NCBI GenBank assembly: GCA_021628825.1
Contig: JAJXRY010000002.1
Location: 1,116,001 to 1,180,000 of the forward strand
Length of the DNA: 64,000 nucleotides
Reading direction: 5' to 3'
Origin: Lachnospiraceae bacterium
GTDB taxonomy: Bacteria > Bacillota > Clostridia > Lachnospirales > Lachnospiraceae
Both the position numbers and the translations under genes were made by a program. The notes below the pieces were generated by a model, which made no database searches, had not been told where the DNA came from, and saw only the letters and a program-made list of their open reading frames with translations. Positions 9,534 to 20,085 of the stretch are shown here, piece after piece (positions within the stretch are counted from its first letter, which is position 1; each line of letters opens with the position of its first letter).

Positions 9534-9720
9534 GAAAGTATAAAAAAATATAAAAACTATAAACAATATTTTCATATAAGACAAAAATATTTGTAATCAA
9601 GCAGAAAGCTTTATTCACTATATTAATCATGGGGTTGAGTAGTTAAAAATTAACAAGATAAAGGTCAACAGGAATAGAGCTTAATAAGATAAAAGAGCGA
9701 GTAAAGAAGGTGACAGAGTA

Positions 9721-12403
9721 ATGGAACAATATAACGTAACAGGCATGAGCTGTGCTGCATGTCAGGCGAGAGTGGAAAAGGCAGTATCCAAGGTGCCGGG
9801 CGTAACCTCCTGCAATGTAAGTCTTCTGACGAATTCCATGGCAGTGGATGGAACGGCAGCGCCGGATGCCATTATTAAGGCGGTACAGCAGGCCGGATAT
9901 GGAGCAAGTAAAAAAAGGGCGAAAAACGCAGCAGAAGGAAATCAGGCTGGCGGCATGCAGAATGATGTGGATGCGCTGGCAGACCACGAGACACCGGTTC
10001 TGCTTAAGAGACTGATTGCATCCGTGGTATTTCTTCTGGGATTGATGTACTTTTCAATGGGACATATGATGTTTGGCTGGCCGCTTCCCCACTGGTTTGA
10101 CGGAAATCATGTGGCAATGGGACTGGTACAGCTTCTGCTGACAGTCATTATTATGGTAATTAACCAGAAATTCTTCATCAGCGGATTCAAGGGACTGATT
10201 CACCGGTCGCCCAACATGGATACGCTGGTTGCGTTGGGATCTTCAGCCTCCTTCCTTTGGAGTGTGTATGCGTTGTTTATGATGACAAAGGCGCAGACGG
10301 TCGGAGACATGGATGCGGTGATGCAGTACATGGATGAGTTTTATTTTGAGTCGGCAGCAATGATTCTGACCTTGATTACCGTCGGTAAGACACTGGAAGC
10401 CAAGTCCAAGGGAAGAACGACCGATGCCTTAAAGAGTCTGATGAAGCTTGTACCGCAGAATGCAACGGTTGTACGTGACGGACAGGAGATTACGGTTCCG
10501 ATTGAACAGGTGCATCAGGGAGATATTTTCGTAGTCCGTCCGGGAGAAAATATTCCGGTGGATGGTGTCATTTTAGAAGGAAACAGTGCCGTCAATGAGG
10601 CGGCGCTTACCGGAGAAAGCATTCCGGTGGATAAAACGGTTGGTGACGGCGTATCTGCAGCAACCATTAACCAGTCCGGCTTCATCCGGTGTGAAGCGAC
10701 AAGAGTTGGCGTAGATACGACACTTTCCCGGATTATTAAAATGGTGAGTGACGCAGCAGCAACCAAGGCACCGATTGCCCAAATTGCAGATAAAGTCTCC
10801 GGTGTGTTCGTACCGGTAGTCATTTCCATTGCGGTGGTGACCTTTATCGTATGGCTTTTATTTGGAAAGGAATTCAGCTTTGCGCTGGCAAGAGGAATCT
10901 CCGTGCTGGTGATCAGTTGTCCGTGTGCGTTAGGACTTGCAACACCGGTAGCGATTATGGTCGGAAACGGTGTGGGAGCGAAGAACGGTATCTTATTCAA
11001 GACCGCTGCAATCCTTGAAAATGCCGGAAAAGTACAGATTGTTGCACTGGATAAGACCGGAACGATCACCGAAGGGGAACCAAAGGTTACCGATGTGATC
11101 CCTGCAGAAAACGTAACGGAAGATCAGTTTCTTGCAATGGCCGTTGCTTTGGAAGCAAAGAGTGAACATCCGCTTGCCAAGGCGGTGATCCAGCGTGGCA
11201 TGGAGCTTTCCATGGAACCGGCTGAGGTTACAGAATTTGAGGCACTTCCCGGAAACGGGCTTCGTGCGATCTGCAATGGCGAACCGCTGTTGGGAGGAAG
11301 CCTTAAATTCATCAGTGAACAGACGGGTATTTCAGAAAAACTTCGTAAGCAGGCAGAAGACCTTGCAGAGCAGGGCAAAACACCGCTTTTATTTGCAAAG
11401 AATGGAAAAGTGATGGGTATGATTGCCGTGGCCGATACCATGAAGGAAGACAGTCCGAAAGCCATTCGGGAATTACGGAAGCTTGGAATCCGTGTGATTA
11501 TGCTGACCGGGGATAACGAGCGTACCGCCAATGCAATCGGAAGAAAAGCAGGCGTGGATGAAGTCGTTGCAGGTGTGCTTCCGGATGGAAAAGAAAGCGT
11601 GATCCGCAGATTGAAGGAACAGGGCGTAACCGCCATGGTTGGTGATGGAATCAATGATGCTCCGGCACTTACCCGTGCGGATGTGGGAATTGCGATTGGC
11701 GCAGGAACCGATGTGGCGATTGATGCAGCCGATGTGGTGCTGATGAAGAGCCGCCTGTCCGATGTACCGGCCGCGATTCGTCTCAGCCGTGCAACCCTGC
11801 GGAATATTCATGAGAACCTGTTCTGGGCATTTATTTACAACATTATCGGAATTCCTCTGGCAGCAGGATGTTTCGTTGCGTTCGGACTTACCTTGAATCC
11901 GATGTTTGGTGCAGCGGCTATGAGCCTTTCCAGCTTCTGTGTGGTATCGAACGCATTGCGGTTAAATCTTTGCATGGTGCATGATGGTTCCCATGACAGA
12001 CCGAATCACAAGAAAACGACCAGATCAGTCAACACAAACGAATTGCCACAGTCGCAACATGATACAAAAACACTGCTACAGAACAATCAAAACACAGCCA
12101 TGCTGCAAGCGGCAGAAAATCAATCTGTACAGATGAGTGGAAAAAACAGTGCAATGGATGGAACAAACAGTACAACAGATGGAACAACAGGATCGACCGT
12201 GACGGTCAAAATCAAAGGCATGATGTGCGAGCACTGTGAAAAATCATGTAAGAACTGCGTTGGAAGCACTTCCGGAGGTTTCGGAAGCGGTTGTTAGTCA
12301 CAAAGAGGGAACCGCAATTCTCACAATGACCGGTCTACTTAATGAAAAGCAGATCAAAAAGGCGGTAGACGAAGCAGGATATAAGGTGTTAGCTATTAAA
12401 TAA
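9721..12403 (+). CDS. copA: Copper-translocating P1B-type ATPase (frameshifted near the end)
   Basis: Cu(I) efflux pump of the cytoplasmic membrane. An N-terminal heavy-metal domain carries GMSCAAC. Then come the transmembrane helices with the CPC metal site (SCPCALG, about Cys400/Cys402), the phosphorylated Asp in DKTGT (about 444), the HP motif (SEHPLAK) and the hinge GDGINDAP. Unusually, a second metal-binding domain (MMCEHC) is tethered at the C-terminus by a polar Asn/Gln/Thr-rich linker of about 75 residues. One extra A at 12239-12243 truncates the frame there; corrected, it runs to TAA at 12401-12403 (about 893 aa). The start ATG at 9721 follows AAGAAGGTGACAGAGTA. Confidence 0.92.
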
Positions 12404-12426
12404 TTAAAAAAATGGAGGAAAAGAAA

Positions 12427-12686
12427 ATGACAAAGACAGTATTAAAAAAATTGATGGAATGATGTGTGGAATGTGCGAATCTCACGTAAATGATGCGATT
12501 CGCAATGCGTTTGCAGTAAAGAAGGTATCTTCTTCCCATGCAAAGGGCGAAACCGAGATTATCAGTGAAGAGGCTCTTGACGAGGCAAAGCTTGCCGAAG
12601 TTATCAAGAACACCGGTTATACCTTAAACGGAATCAGCAGCGAACCCTATCAGAAGGAAGGCTTCTTTTCTTTCTTAAAGAAATAA
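12427..12686 (+). CDS. copZ: Copper chaperone, heavy-metal-associated domain (frameshifted)
   Basis: A small cytosolic HMA-fold protein that hands copper to CopA or CsoR. The metal motif is MMCGMC near the N-terminus, followed by AFAVKKVSSSHAKGE and ITG-like KNTGY near the end. At about 86 residues it is slightly longer than a bare HMA domain because of a C-terminal EGFFSFLKK tail. The start ATG at 12427 follows ATGGAGGAAAAGAAA. A seven-A run at 12444-12450 puts a stop in the first ten codons; one more A gives an open frame. It lies 23 bp after copA, the last gene of the copper operon. Confidence 0.82.
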
Positions 12687-12689
12687 GGA

Positions 12690-13956
12690 TTACTTGTCCA
12701 TGACCACATTTATGAGGAATTCCTTATCGGTGTTTGAAAACTGCGCAATTCCATGGTACTTTTCAGCAATGGTTGCTATGGAGGACAGACCGATGCCGGA
12801 GCCATTCTTGTGCGTGGACAGATACAAATGGTTCTTCTGCTTTACGATACCGTTAAAGTTGTTGGAGGACACCAGATACAGAAAACGGTCGTGCTCTAAG
12901 CAAATGGTAAAATTATGATAGCGGTTATCCGGGGAAAGTGTCTGGCAGCCATGCAGGACATTTTTCTAACAGATTGCCGAGAAGAGAACATAATTCCGGA
13001 TCGGAAATCTGCAGATTCTCCGGCAGACTGATTTTCCAGTTGCGGTGAATCCGGGCCTGATCCATCATAGAAGCATAATAATTCAGCAGGGCGTTTACGG
13101 GAACATTCTGACAGTAAATCGTCTGGGTATCGGGCAGAGTGTCAAGATATTCGGACAGATACCCAGTCAGCTCGTCAAAGGCCCTGTTTTTGTACCATCT
13201 GGGCAATGCTTAACAAATGTTGATGGAAATCATGGCGTTGCCTGGAAGACGCTGCAATGTAACGTTGTTGTGCAAAATACTGACTTTCCTGCATCTCAAA
13301 AAAACGGATTTGCTGCTTGTCTTCGGCATTATGCATGATCTCTGTTGCCATAAGGTAAAAGATACTGTAGATGACAGCCAGCAGAAAAAAGCAAAAACGA
13401 TGTAACAAAGATACATGGAATAGACACGGTTTATGTGCATGGTGCTGTATTCCTGTGGCTGCATGAGCATATTAAGGAGAATAAAAATTATTGGTACCGG
13501 AAGGGTAACCGCCCAGATCCTGGGGGAATCAATCGAATCTATCAACTGACTTAAAAACCTGGAGAAGATGGGAGCAAAAACAGGAGACTTATGGCAACCT
13601 GTATGACATTTACGAGGATATAGCGGGAGTATGCATTTTTCCAATGGATGAATCTGACAGTCAATGGAAATGGCGATGTCCGGCGGAAATGACATCAGAG
13701 CCATAACCAGCAGGAACACCGAAGCATTTACAAACAGATGGCTTTTCAACATATGTTCATAACAGATGAACAACAGTAAAATTAGCGGAAGCAGCACGGC
13801 GTTTACAGAAATATGAATTATGGAAGCAATCAGGGCACCTGCCAGGATTACGATGGTAAGGGCAAGGGATGTAATGGCAATCATCTTTTTCAAAGGAAAG
13901 ATGAGCTGATTTTTCATGGGAATCAGGCAGAGGATCGCAGCCGGGATAATGACCAT
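12690..13956 (-). CDS. GHKL-family sensor histidine kinase (several frameshifts)
   Basis: Membrane sensor kinase of the AgrC/NatK-like GHKL type. From the N-terminus there are about six transmembrane helices, then the dimerisation region with the phospho-acceptor box RHDFHQHL, an N box (LLGNLLENA) and a G box (GSGIGLSS) near the C-terminus. The gene has at least three to four frame breaks (near 13625, 13390, 13190 and 12950), all simple length changes; pieced together it gives one continuous kinase. It overlaps the end of the LytTR regulator upstream and converges with copZ, leaving only 3 bp between stops. The signal is unknown. Confidence 0.75.
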
Positions 13957-14650
13957 AAATTGTACCAGGACTGCTCTAACAATTTTTGCTTGCGAATCGT
14001 AATGGGAACAGTAAGCTCGTTCTGCAGCTCGCAGGTTTTGGCGGTAAAGCCGGATATAAAATCCATATTAATCAATACACCGCGGCTCACAAGAAGGAAG
14101 CGTGAATCATCCATAAGGGGCTTAGTGAAAACCGAAAAGGCGGAGTAAACAGAGTATTCCTTCCCTGTGGAATCCATGAGAACGGTGGAATGTCCGGAAA
14201 CCTGAAGTACAACAATATTCCCATAGAACAGACGCATTTCAAGTCCGTTCAAGGTAAAGGAAAGGTATTCTTCCGGCTTAGGGAGAAGCTTCATGGAATC
14301 ATCGAGGCAGGTAAAGAGTCTGTCCTGATTCAGAGGCTTCAACAGATAATCAAAAGCGTGTACCGAAAAGGCATCGCCCATATGATCTTCATTCGAGGTA
14401 AGAAAAATCAGCAGTGAATGACGGTCCGTGCGGCGGAGGCGTTGGGCCGTTTCCACACCACTTAAGCCGTTCATATAAATATCCATAAAATGATGTCATA
14501 GGTATAGGGGACAAAAGAAGCAAGAAAGTCCTCACTACTACTGGAATCATCAATTAAAAAGGACACATGCCGGACATCCCGGTATTCTTCGAATAATTTC
14601 AAGGCCCGCGCACGTTCCTTGTCCAGATCATCTATAATTGCGAACCGCAT
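13923..14650 (-). CDS. LytTR-family response regulator (frameshifted)
   Basis: The partner of the GHKL kinase. The receiver domain begins MRFAIIDDLDKER and has the phospho-acceptor Asp in IIFMDIYMNG. The C-terminal half is a LytTR DNA-binding domain (VSRGVLINMDFISG). One missing T in the run at about 14488-14491 splits the two halves in this sequence. The start ATG at 14650 follows CGGAGAACACT; an apparent longer upstream extension is not supported by a ribosome site. LytTR/GHKL pairs often control peptide-signalled or bacteriocin/ABC genes; none is adjacent. Confidence 0.8.
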
Positions 14651-14683
14651 AGTGTTCTCCGTTTCATTTGAAAGATACATTTT

Positions 14684-14712
14684 TATATAGAATAACGGAT
14701 TGCAAGAGTAAA
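14684..14712 (-). promoter_or_regulatory. Promoter of the LytTR regulator
   Basis: On the minus strand TTTACT (14707-14712) and TATATA (14684-14689) are 17 bp apart, about 35 bp upstream of the start codon. The IS3 element ends 36 bp further upstream, so the promoter survived the insertion. Confidence 0.5.
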
Positions 14713-14765
14713 TTCCACCCTCAAAAAGAAAAGAAGAGAAAAAAGAGGGGCATGCGGACATTTTT

Positions 14766-15700
14766 TTAGACCGCTATGCCTATACTCCTTCTATAATCTA
14801 GAGGACTAAGTCCTCCGAGTGTTGATTTAATTCTATCTTTGCAATACCAACCCATATAGCGATTTATCTCCTGGATAAATTCTTCAATGCTATATTCATC
14901 CCAGTCATGTCCATAGAACATTTCTGTTTTTGAGGTGACCAAAGAAGCCCTCACATGCAGAGTTATCAGGAGAACAACCTTTCTTGGACATGGATCGTGT
15001 AAGGTTTGCTTCTTCCATTATCTGTATCCATTCTGGCCAACGATAATGGCATCCCCTGTCAAAAATGTACGATAGGTTTTTTTCGTTTGGTTTAAGTGTA
15101 GTAATAGCATTCCTTAACATGGTGTTGGCAAGTTCTGCGTTCGGAGAAGTGCCTATAGTCCAACTCACCGGCATACCATCAAGGCAGTCAATTATCGGCG
15201 AAAGATATACTTTTTCCTGCTTTGATAGAAAACTCTGTGATATCAGTAAGCCATTTCTGATTCGGTTTTTGTAGCATGGAAATCTCTAGCTATAACATTC
15301 TCCACAGCAGGTGTTATTTCACCTTTATAGGAGTTATATTTCTGTCTGCGTTTTCGTCTGATAATTAGTTTTTTTCCTGCTTCATAATACGACGAACCAC
15401 TTTTTTTCAGAAACTTTTTATACCCTCACGATGAAGCAGCGTATGAATTCTCCGATAACCAAATATATCACGATTTTTCATGAAACAGTTGTATGATTCT
15501 TTTGCGAAGATTGGAGTATTTATCCTCTGCATAAATGGTTTTTTTCTTGATAATAATAGCTACTTTTTGCAAGGTTTAGTTTTTTTAAGAAGATCCGGCA
15601 GTGAATACTTATTTTTCAGGGCATCGATTATCACTGCCTTCTCCCGATTTGAGAGAACTGTCTGATCGATGCCGGGGGTCTTTTTAATACATTGATTGTT
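14766..15700 (-). pseudogene. IS3-family transposase OrfB (DDE domain, many frameshifts)
   Basis: Catalytic half of the IS3 transposase. Pieced together over several frames it shows the N-terminal HTH_21-like part (SRYIFGYRRIHTLL), the first Asp (WLTDITEF), the second Asp (SPIIDCLDG), the Glu (NSACEGFFGHLK) and the usual end (YNS-like region replaced by MGWYCKDRIKSTLGG). All three acidic residues are kept. The number of breaks (about five) is high. Given the same error type in housekeeping genes, the element may be intact in the real genome. Confidence 0.75.
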
Positions 15701-16137
15701 TCTTTAAGAATATCTATTTCCATCTGCATATCAAGCATCTGAGCTTTAAGCTCATTGATATCTTCCGCAGATGTGATATCGTTTGGATTTACATTAATGT
15801 TGGCAGTAGTTTTTTTCATGGGTTGAAAACATCCCTTCTCCCGATACTCCCTAATCCACTTATATATCAAGGAAGGTGTGTATCCGATATCTTCTGCCAC
15901 TAATTTTACAGGCTCGCCCTTAATAAGGCAACGTTTAATTACGTTATGTTTCAATTCAGTTGGAGCTTGTCTCCAATGCTTTTGATTTGGAACATCGTAA
16001 TATTCAGGATACTTTTTACGCCAATGATAAAGCATTGGTGCAGATGGATACCCTAAGGTTTGGACAACTTTGTCTGAGGATCCTGTCGCTTTTAGTAATA
16101 CAAGTGCTGTCGATATTTGTTCTTGTGTGTACCTCAT
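15631..16137 (-). CDS. IS3-family transposase OrfA
   Basis: DNA-binding subunit that in IS3 elements is joined to OrfB by a -1 ribosomal frameshift. Two helix-turn-helix units are visible: QEQISTALVLLKATG near the start and VAEDIGYTPSLIYKWI near residue 80. A coiled coil follows (DINELKAQMLDMQMEIDILKE). Reading should pass into the OrfB frame near the A-rich stretch at 15685-15695 (INVLKK then PGIDQ). The start ATG is at 16137. It is on the minus strand, 46 bp from the right terminal repeat. Confidence 0.8.
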   Translation of the reverse strand: MRYTQEQISTALVLLKATGSSDKVVQTLGYPSAPMLYHWRKKYPEYYDVPNQKHWRQAPTELKHNVIKRCLIKGEPVKLVAEDIGYTPSLIYKWIREYREKGCFQPMKKTTANINVNPNDITSAEDINELKAQMLDMQMEIDILKETINVLKRPPASIRQFSQIGRRQ

Positions 16138-16241
16138 AGCATGTCAGGCATTACACAGTCCAACTTTTTCGTCCGCATGCCCGAGTGTAAACTGGAAGTT
16201 AGTTTTTTTCATTTTATGTTCACAGAAAGTTCATAAATAAA

Positions 16242-16284
16242 TTAGCACTCACCTATTGACATTGCTAATAATAGGTGTTATATT
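16242..16284 (+). promoter_or_regulatory. CIRCE operator and promoter of hsp20
   Basis: TTAGCACTC at 16242-16250, a 9-bp spacer, and CATTGCTAA at 16260-16268 match the HrcA-bound CIRCE element (TTAGCACTC-N9-GAGTGCTAA, 7 of 9 in the right arm). It overlaps the -35 TTGACA (16256-16261); TATATT at 16279-16284 is 17 bp away. Heat-shock control by HrcA is expected. Confidence 0.85.
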
Positions 16285-16352
16285 ACACTTAGAACAAAGG
16301 AAAGGAACTTTGATAATTATAACACAGATCACATGGAATGGAGGAATGACTT

Positions 16353-16793
16353 ATGATGATGCCTAGTGTATTTGGTAGAGATATTTTTGATGACTTTATG
16401 GATGGATTTGCATTTCCGGATGTAAGCAAGGAACTGTATGGTAAACATGCAAAGAACGTAATGAAGACCGATGTCCGTGAACTGGATGACGGATATGAAA
16501 TTATCGTAGATCTGCCTGGTTTCAAGAAAGATGAAATCGAGGTTCAGCTTGAGAATGGATGCCTTTCCATTTCGGCTGCAAAGGGTCTGGATAAGGATGA
16601 ACCCGATAAGAAAGGTAAATATATCCGCAGGGAGCGTTATGCCGGAGCAATGAGCCGGAGTTTCTATGTTGGCGAAGATGTTACCGAAGAAGATATTCAC
16701 GCGAAGTTTGAAAATGGTATATTGAAGCTGGATGTTCCGAAGAAGGAAGCAAAAGCAGTAGAAACCAAGAAACATGTCGCAATTGAAGGCTGA
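16353..16793 (+). CDS. Hsp20 small heat-shock protein
   Basis: ATP-independent holdase that keeps unfolding proteins soluble. The 146-residue protein has a short N-terminal arm, then the alpha-crystallin domain from about residue 35 (DVRELDDGYEIIVDLPGF) to the conserved end FENGILKLDVPKKE. This is normal length for the family, and the frame is intact. The start ATG at 16353 has GGAGG 8 bp upstream; a second ATG one codon later is possible. It is controlled by a CIRCE promoter like the one before clpB, and followed by a terminator. Confidence 0.93.
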   Translation: MMMPSVFGRDIFDDFMDGFAFPDVSKELYGKHAKNVMKTDVRELDDGYEIIVDLPGFKKDEIEVQLENGCLSISAAKGLDKDEPDKKGKYIRRERYAGAMSRSFYVGEDVTEEDIHAKFENGILKLDVPKKEAKAVETKKHVAIEG

Positions 16794-16815
16794 TCGCAGT
16801 TAGGATTGAAAGTTT

Positions 16816-16843
16816 GCCCCGGGAGCATCCCGGGGCGTTTCTA
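16816..16843 (+). terminator. Intrinsic terminator of hsp20
   Basis: Perfect stem GCCCCGGGA / TCCCGGGGC with loop GCA, followed by GTTTCTATTT. Confidence 0.85.
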
Positions 16844-16912
16844 TTTGTTGATAGTTGTAAAAGTAAAAGGTGAAAATAGAAATAGCAGGAGATCAGAAAG
16901 AGGGTGACAGTT

Positions 16913-17960
16913 ATGGCGAAAAAGAGAGATTATTATGAGGTTTTAGGAGTTTCAAAGACAGCGACCGATGCGGAAATCAAGAAAGCCTACCGGAAACTGG
17001 CGAAGAAGTATCACCCTGATATGAATAAGGACAATCCACAGGCAGAGGAACTGTTTAAAGAGGTTACCGAAAGCTACAATGTGTTAAGTGATAAAGAGAA
17101 ACGGAAATTATATGACCAGTTCGGTCATGCTGCATTTGACGAAGGAGCTGCACAGGGCGGTGCTTATGGAAACGGCGGTGCCGGAGTCGGTGGTTTCGGA
17201 GGTCAGGGCTTTGGCAATGGAAGCTTCCATTTCCATGGCAATTCCGGAGGTAATTATCAGGAATTTCATTATACAGGGGATAATCTCGATGATATTTTTG
17301 ATGGAATCTTTGGTGGTGGATTTAAGAGCAGCGGCTTTGGAGGCAAAGGATTTGGCAGTGGCTTCCACAGCAGTAGTTTCGGAGACGAAGAGGATCTGTT
17401 CGGACATGGCAGAGGACGGCGTACCCGTGCAAGAGAGGGTGAAGATATGCTTGCCAAGGTGGATGTTACCTTTGAGGAAGCAGCACTTGGTGCAGACAAG
17501 GTGATCCGTTTCCGTTCGCCTGATGGAACCGACCAGTCCTTGCAGGTGCATATTCCGGCGGGTATTGATTCCGGTCAGAAGATCCGTCTGAAAGGAAAAG
17601 GAATGCCGGGAACAAATGGCGGCGAGGCAGGTAATTTGCTTCTTGAAGTAACTGTCCACGATAAGCCCGGTTTTGAACGGAAGGGCATGGATCTTTATAC
17701 GACAGTGGAAATCCCATTTGAAACCGCAGCGCTTGGTGGTGAGGCGATTGTTCCGACACTTACCGGTAAGGTAAGTTGTAAGATTAAGGAAGGAACGCAG
17801 TCCGGTACGAAGATCCGGCTTCGGGGCAAGGGAATTGTCTCAATGAAGAATCCTTCACAGAAGGGCGATGAATATGCCATTATCCAGATCCGTGTTCCGA
17901 AGCATTTAAGCCCCGATGCAAAAACAGAAATTAACCGAATATGCAAAGGCAGCTTCGTAA
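16913..17960 (+). CDS. DnaJ-like co-chaperone without zinc finger (CbpA type)
   Basis: Type II J-domain protein that stimulates DnaK. The J domain occupies residues 2-68 with the HPD motif (KYHPDMN). A Gly/Phe-rich region follows (about 75-165), then the C-terminal substrate-binding beta domains (about 180-340). No CxxCxGxG zinc repeats are present, which separates it from DnaJ. I chose ATG 16913 (AGAGGG upstream) over GTG 16904. One extra A near 17921 shifts the last codons; corrected, the protein ends LTEYAKAAS with TAA at 17958-17960. It lies 120 bp after hsp20 but behind its terminator. Confidence 0.88.
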
Positions 17961-18031
17961 GATACGAATCAGATTTTTAGAATAAAATATCAAGGTATAG
18001 CAGTCACTTAGGAAAGACCATTTTTTTCCAG

Positions 18032-18080
18032 AATAACTATTCAGAACTGTGTTATTAGGTTTTTGGATAGTTATTTTTTT
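18032..18080 (+). terminator. Intrinsic terminator after the dnaJ-like gene
   Basis: AATAACTAT at 18032-18040 pairs with ATAGTTATT at 18067-18075, followed by a run of T. Confidence 0.7.
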
Positions 18081-18128
18081 GCGGATATTATTGATTTCTT
18101 GTCACGATTCCTTAAAAAAATGGTAAAT

Positions 18129-18134
18129 TATAAT
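18129..18134 (+). promoter_or_regulatory. Orphaned -10 box left of the IS
   Basis: TATAAT at 18129-18134 with a weak TTGTCA 14 bp upstream (18109-18114). It points towards the STAS gene but is now cut off from it by the 1.87-kb insertion. Confidence 0.4.
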
Positions 18135-18290
18135 CATATTGTGCGGCATATTGTACCATTTATAGAAGATGGCGCATAAGTAAGAAAATACGATAGTGTC
18201 AAGTGACCTATGAAAAAACTGAGTAAAGAAAAAAGGTTCAGATGAACCTTGAAATTGTAGATATTTTAGTCAGAGGTAAGCTGCCGCCAT

Positions 18291-18407
18291 CCTTGACAGC
18301 ATCAAAAAGAACTGCTGTCAGTTAATTACCGACGGTGAAGAACTCAAGAACAGTTCATTTTTCCGTCGTTCACAGCAGTGTAGCAGTTCTTTTTGATGTT
18401 ATCAAGG
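18291..18407. repeat. Long stem-loop inside the IS
   Basis: The arm at 18291-18316 and its near-complement at 18382-18407 pair over 26 bp with two mismatches. Inner arms (CTGCTGTC / ACAGCAG and CCGACGGTGAA / TTTTCCGTCG) nest within it. It lies between the left IS end and the transposase stop. It is non-coding. Confidence 0.75.
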
Positions 18408-18455
18408 ACAGAGCCGCTTACGCGGTGGCTGGTTATGATACCTCCGGCTCGGAAT

Positions 18456-19800
18456 CTAAGAACAGTTAGAGTCTTCGGCTTGCAGATTTAGAATAGTCTG
18501 CTGACCGAGAAAGATGAGTAACTGCCATTTGCCTGGCATGTTATCGGCTCCGGTAAGCATATTGACCTTGTTCAGTACCTGATGGTTATTGTGTTTGTGT
18601 GGTCGTAAGAAGTTGTAATAAGCAACCCACAGTGCCAGGTCATAGCTGGCACCGTCATAGTTATCAAATCCATTTGTTGGGCGGTAAGAAGCTTTGTAGG
18701 TACGGTTTAAGCGTTCGATCATCTGCTTGTAAGGACGGAATTCCTTGGAGACTTCGTCATCATTGGTAAGACCGATTACCTGTGTGATGCTGAATGTAAA
18801 GGTGTCTTTAAATTTTTTTGGCGAATTCCATTGCAGCTAATGGGTACGCACTGTATCCGTCAGCGATGAATTTAAAGTTTTTTGGAAGCTCCTTAAAGTG
18901 TTGAAATGCCATTCGCATGGCAAGAATACAGGGACCGACACTACGGTTGTGGGATACCTGGTAACCAATAATGGAGCGGCTTGCAGCATCCATGATGAAC
19001 CAGATATATGCTTTGATGCCACGGACTTTGATATAGGTTTCATCGGCAGTGAGTACTTTGCCGGGTTTGTAATCATAGTGATCGACAAATGGTTTGATAC
19101 AGATGGCTGCAGTTTTGCAGTAGTTGGCGATCTGCTGGTGTGAGATACTGATGTTGTAAAGGTCTTTGAGAGCCAGAGAGGTTTTTCTTAAAGACAGTCC
19201 AAGATTGATGTGCAGCGTCAGGCACAGGGACATCACGTGGGCGTTATGTTTGGAAAATTTCAGGGAAGAAGCATTTGGGGGAAGAGAGTTTAAGTCCATG
19301 GCAAAGAAATCCACAGTGAATTCACGATAGATGTAATGGAGTTTATATTTGTTTTTGCCATAATCCTCAGCAAGGTCTTTCTGATCCACTTTTTTAAGAT
19401 TGTGGAGATAGTAAGGACATTTTGGATTGATGCATTTATGTATGCGGAAGAACTTGCGGTCTTTTTTTGGAACGAGGGTATTACCACAGTGAGGACAGGT
19501 AAGGCGAAAAGGTGCTGTAACGATTTCACCGGAGCAGAAGGTCTGACCACAGACTTTACACTGGTACTGTCCGTTGCCGCCATTATTATCGTAAATGTAG
19601 TGGTGGGGAGCACCGCATAAAGGGCAGACGGTATCATCGGGAATGGATCTGCCGTTACGGCGGCGGATGGGTTTTGGAGTCGTGCCATACTTCCATTGAT
19701 AGTATTCAAGAAGGAACTGCCAGTCCTGTCTGATAAAGGTTTTAATGACAGGGAGTTTATCAATTGTGAACTTCTGATATTTTTGGAGAATGGGAGTCAT
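18456..19800 (-). CDS. DDE-type transposase with zinc ribbons (one frameshift)
   Basis: Transposase of about 448 residues. The N-terminal third holds two zinc-ribbon pairs (CPLCGAPH...CKVCGQTF and CPHCGNTL...CINPKCPYY), probably for binding the IS ends. The catalytic core follows: first Asp in LTADETYIKVRG, second Asp in FIMDAASRSIIGY, and a Glu in the later segment KQMIERLNRTYK. A seven-T run near 18815 (plus strand) breaks the frame between EFAKK and FKDTFTF. The start ATG is at 19800. It is the only gene of the element. Confidence 0.82.
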
Positions 19801-20085
19801 CGAAAGCCCATTGCTTGAGAGGAATATATCTGCAGATAAAATTGAAAAGCCAGCAGATTTGTTTATGTTGGTATTGAATAAAAATGAATCAGATACATTA
19901 TAATGTCCATAGGTGATTACCTTTCTATACGGATAATTGTTTTGTGGTGATTCAATTATACTGGTTATTTAGGGGGTAATCACTTTTTTTCTGCAAAAAT
20001 GTGAGAATTCCTTGAAAATATAAGGTTTATAAAAATAAAAAGGTGGTTAAACTTGACACTACCGAAAATACAAGGGGGTAAATCA

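Larger units (their letters stand above)
14748..16182 (-). mobile_element. IS3-family insertion sequence (1435 bp)
   Basis: The ends are inverted repeats that begin GGGCATGCGGAC on both sides (left from 14748, right ending at 16182). They are flanked by a 3-bp direct repeat GAG (14745-14747 and 16183-16185), the target-duplication size expected for IS3. Inside are orfA (helix-turn-helix) and orfB (DDE transposase) on the minus strand. It separates the LytTR regulator from hsp20. Confidence 0.82.
18192..20063 (-). mobile_element. Insertion sequence with 8-bp target duplication (IS6-like)
   Basis: The terminal inverted repeats are GATAGTGTCAAGT (left) and GGTAGTGTCAAGT (right, read inward). 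They are flanked by an exact 8-bp direct repeat GAAAATAC at 18184-18191 and 20064-20071. One transposase gene fills most of it on the minus strand. The 8-bp duplication and DDE domain resemble IS6/IS240-type elements; the family assignment is an inference. The right end lies 22 bp before the STAS start codon. Confidence 0.85.
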
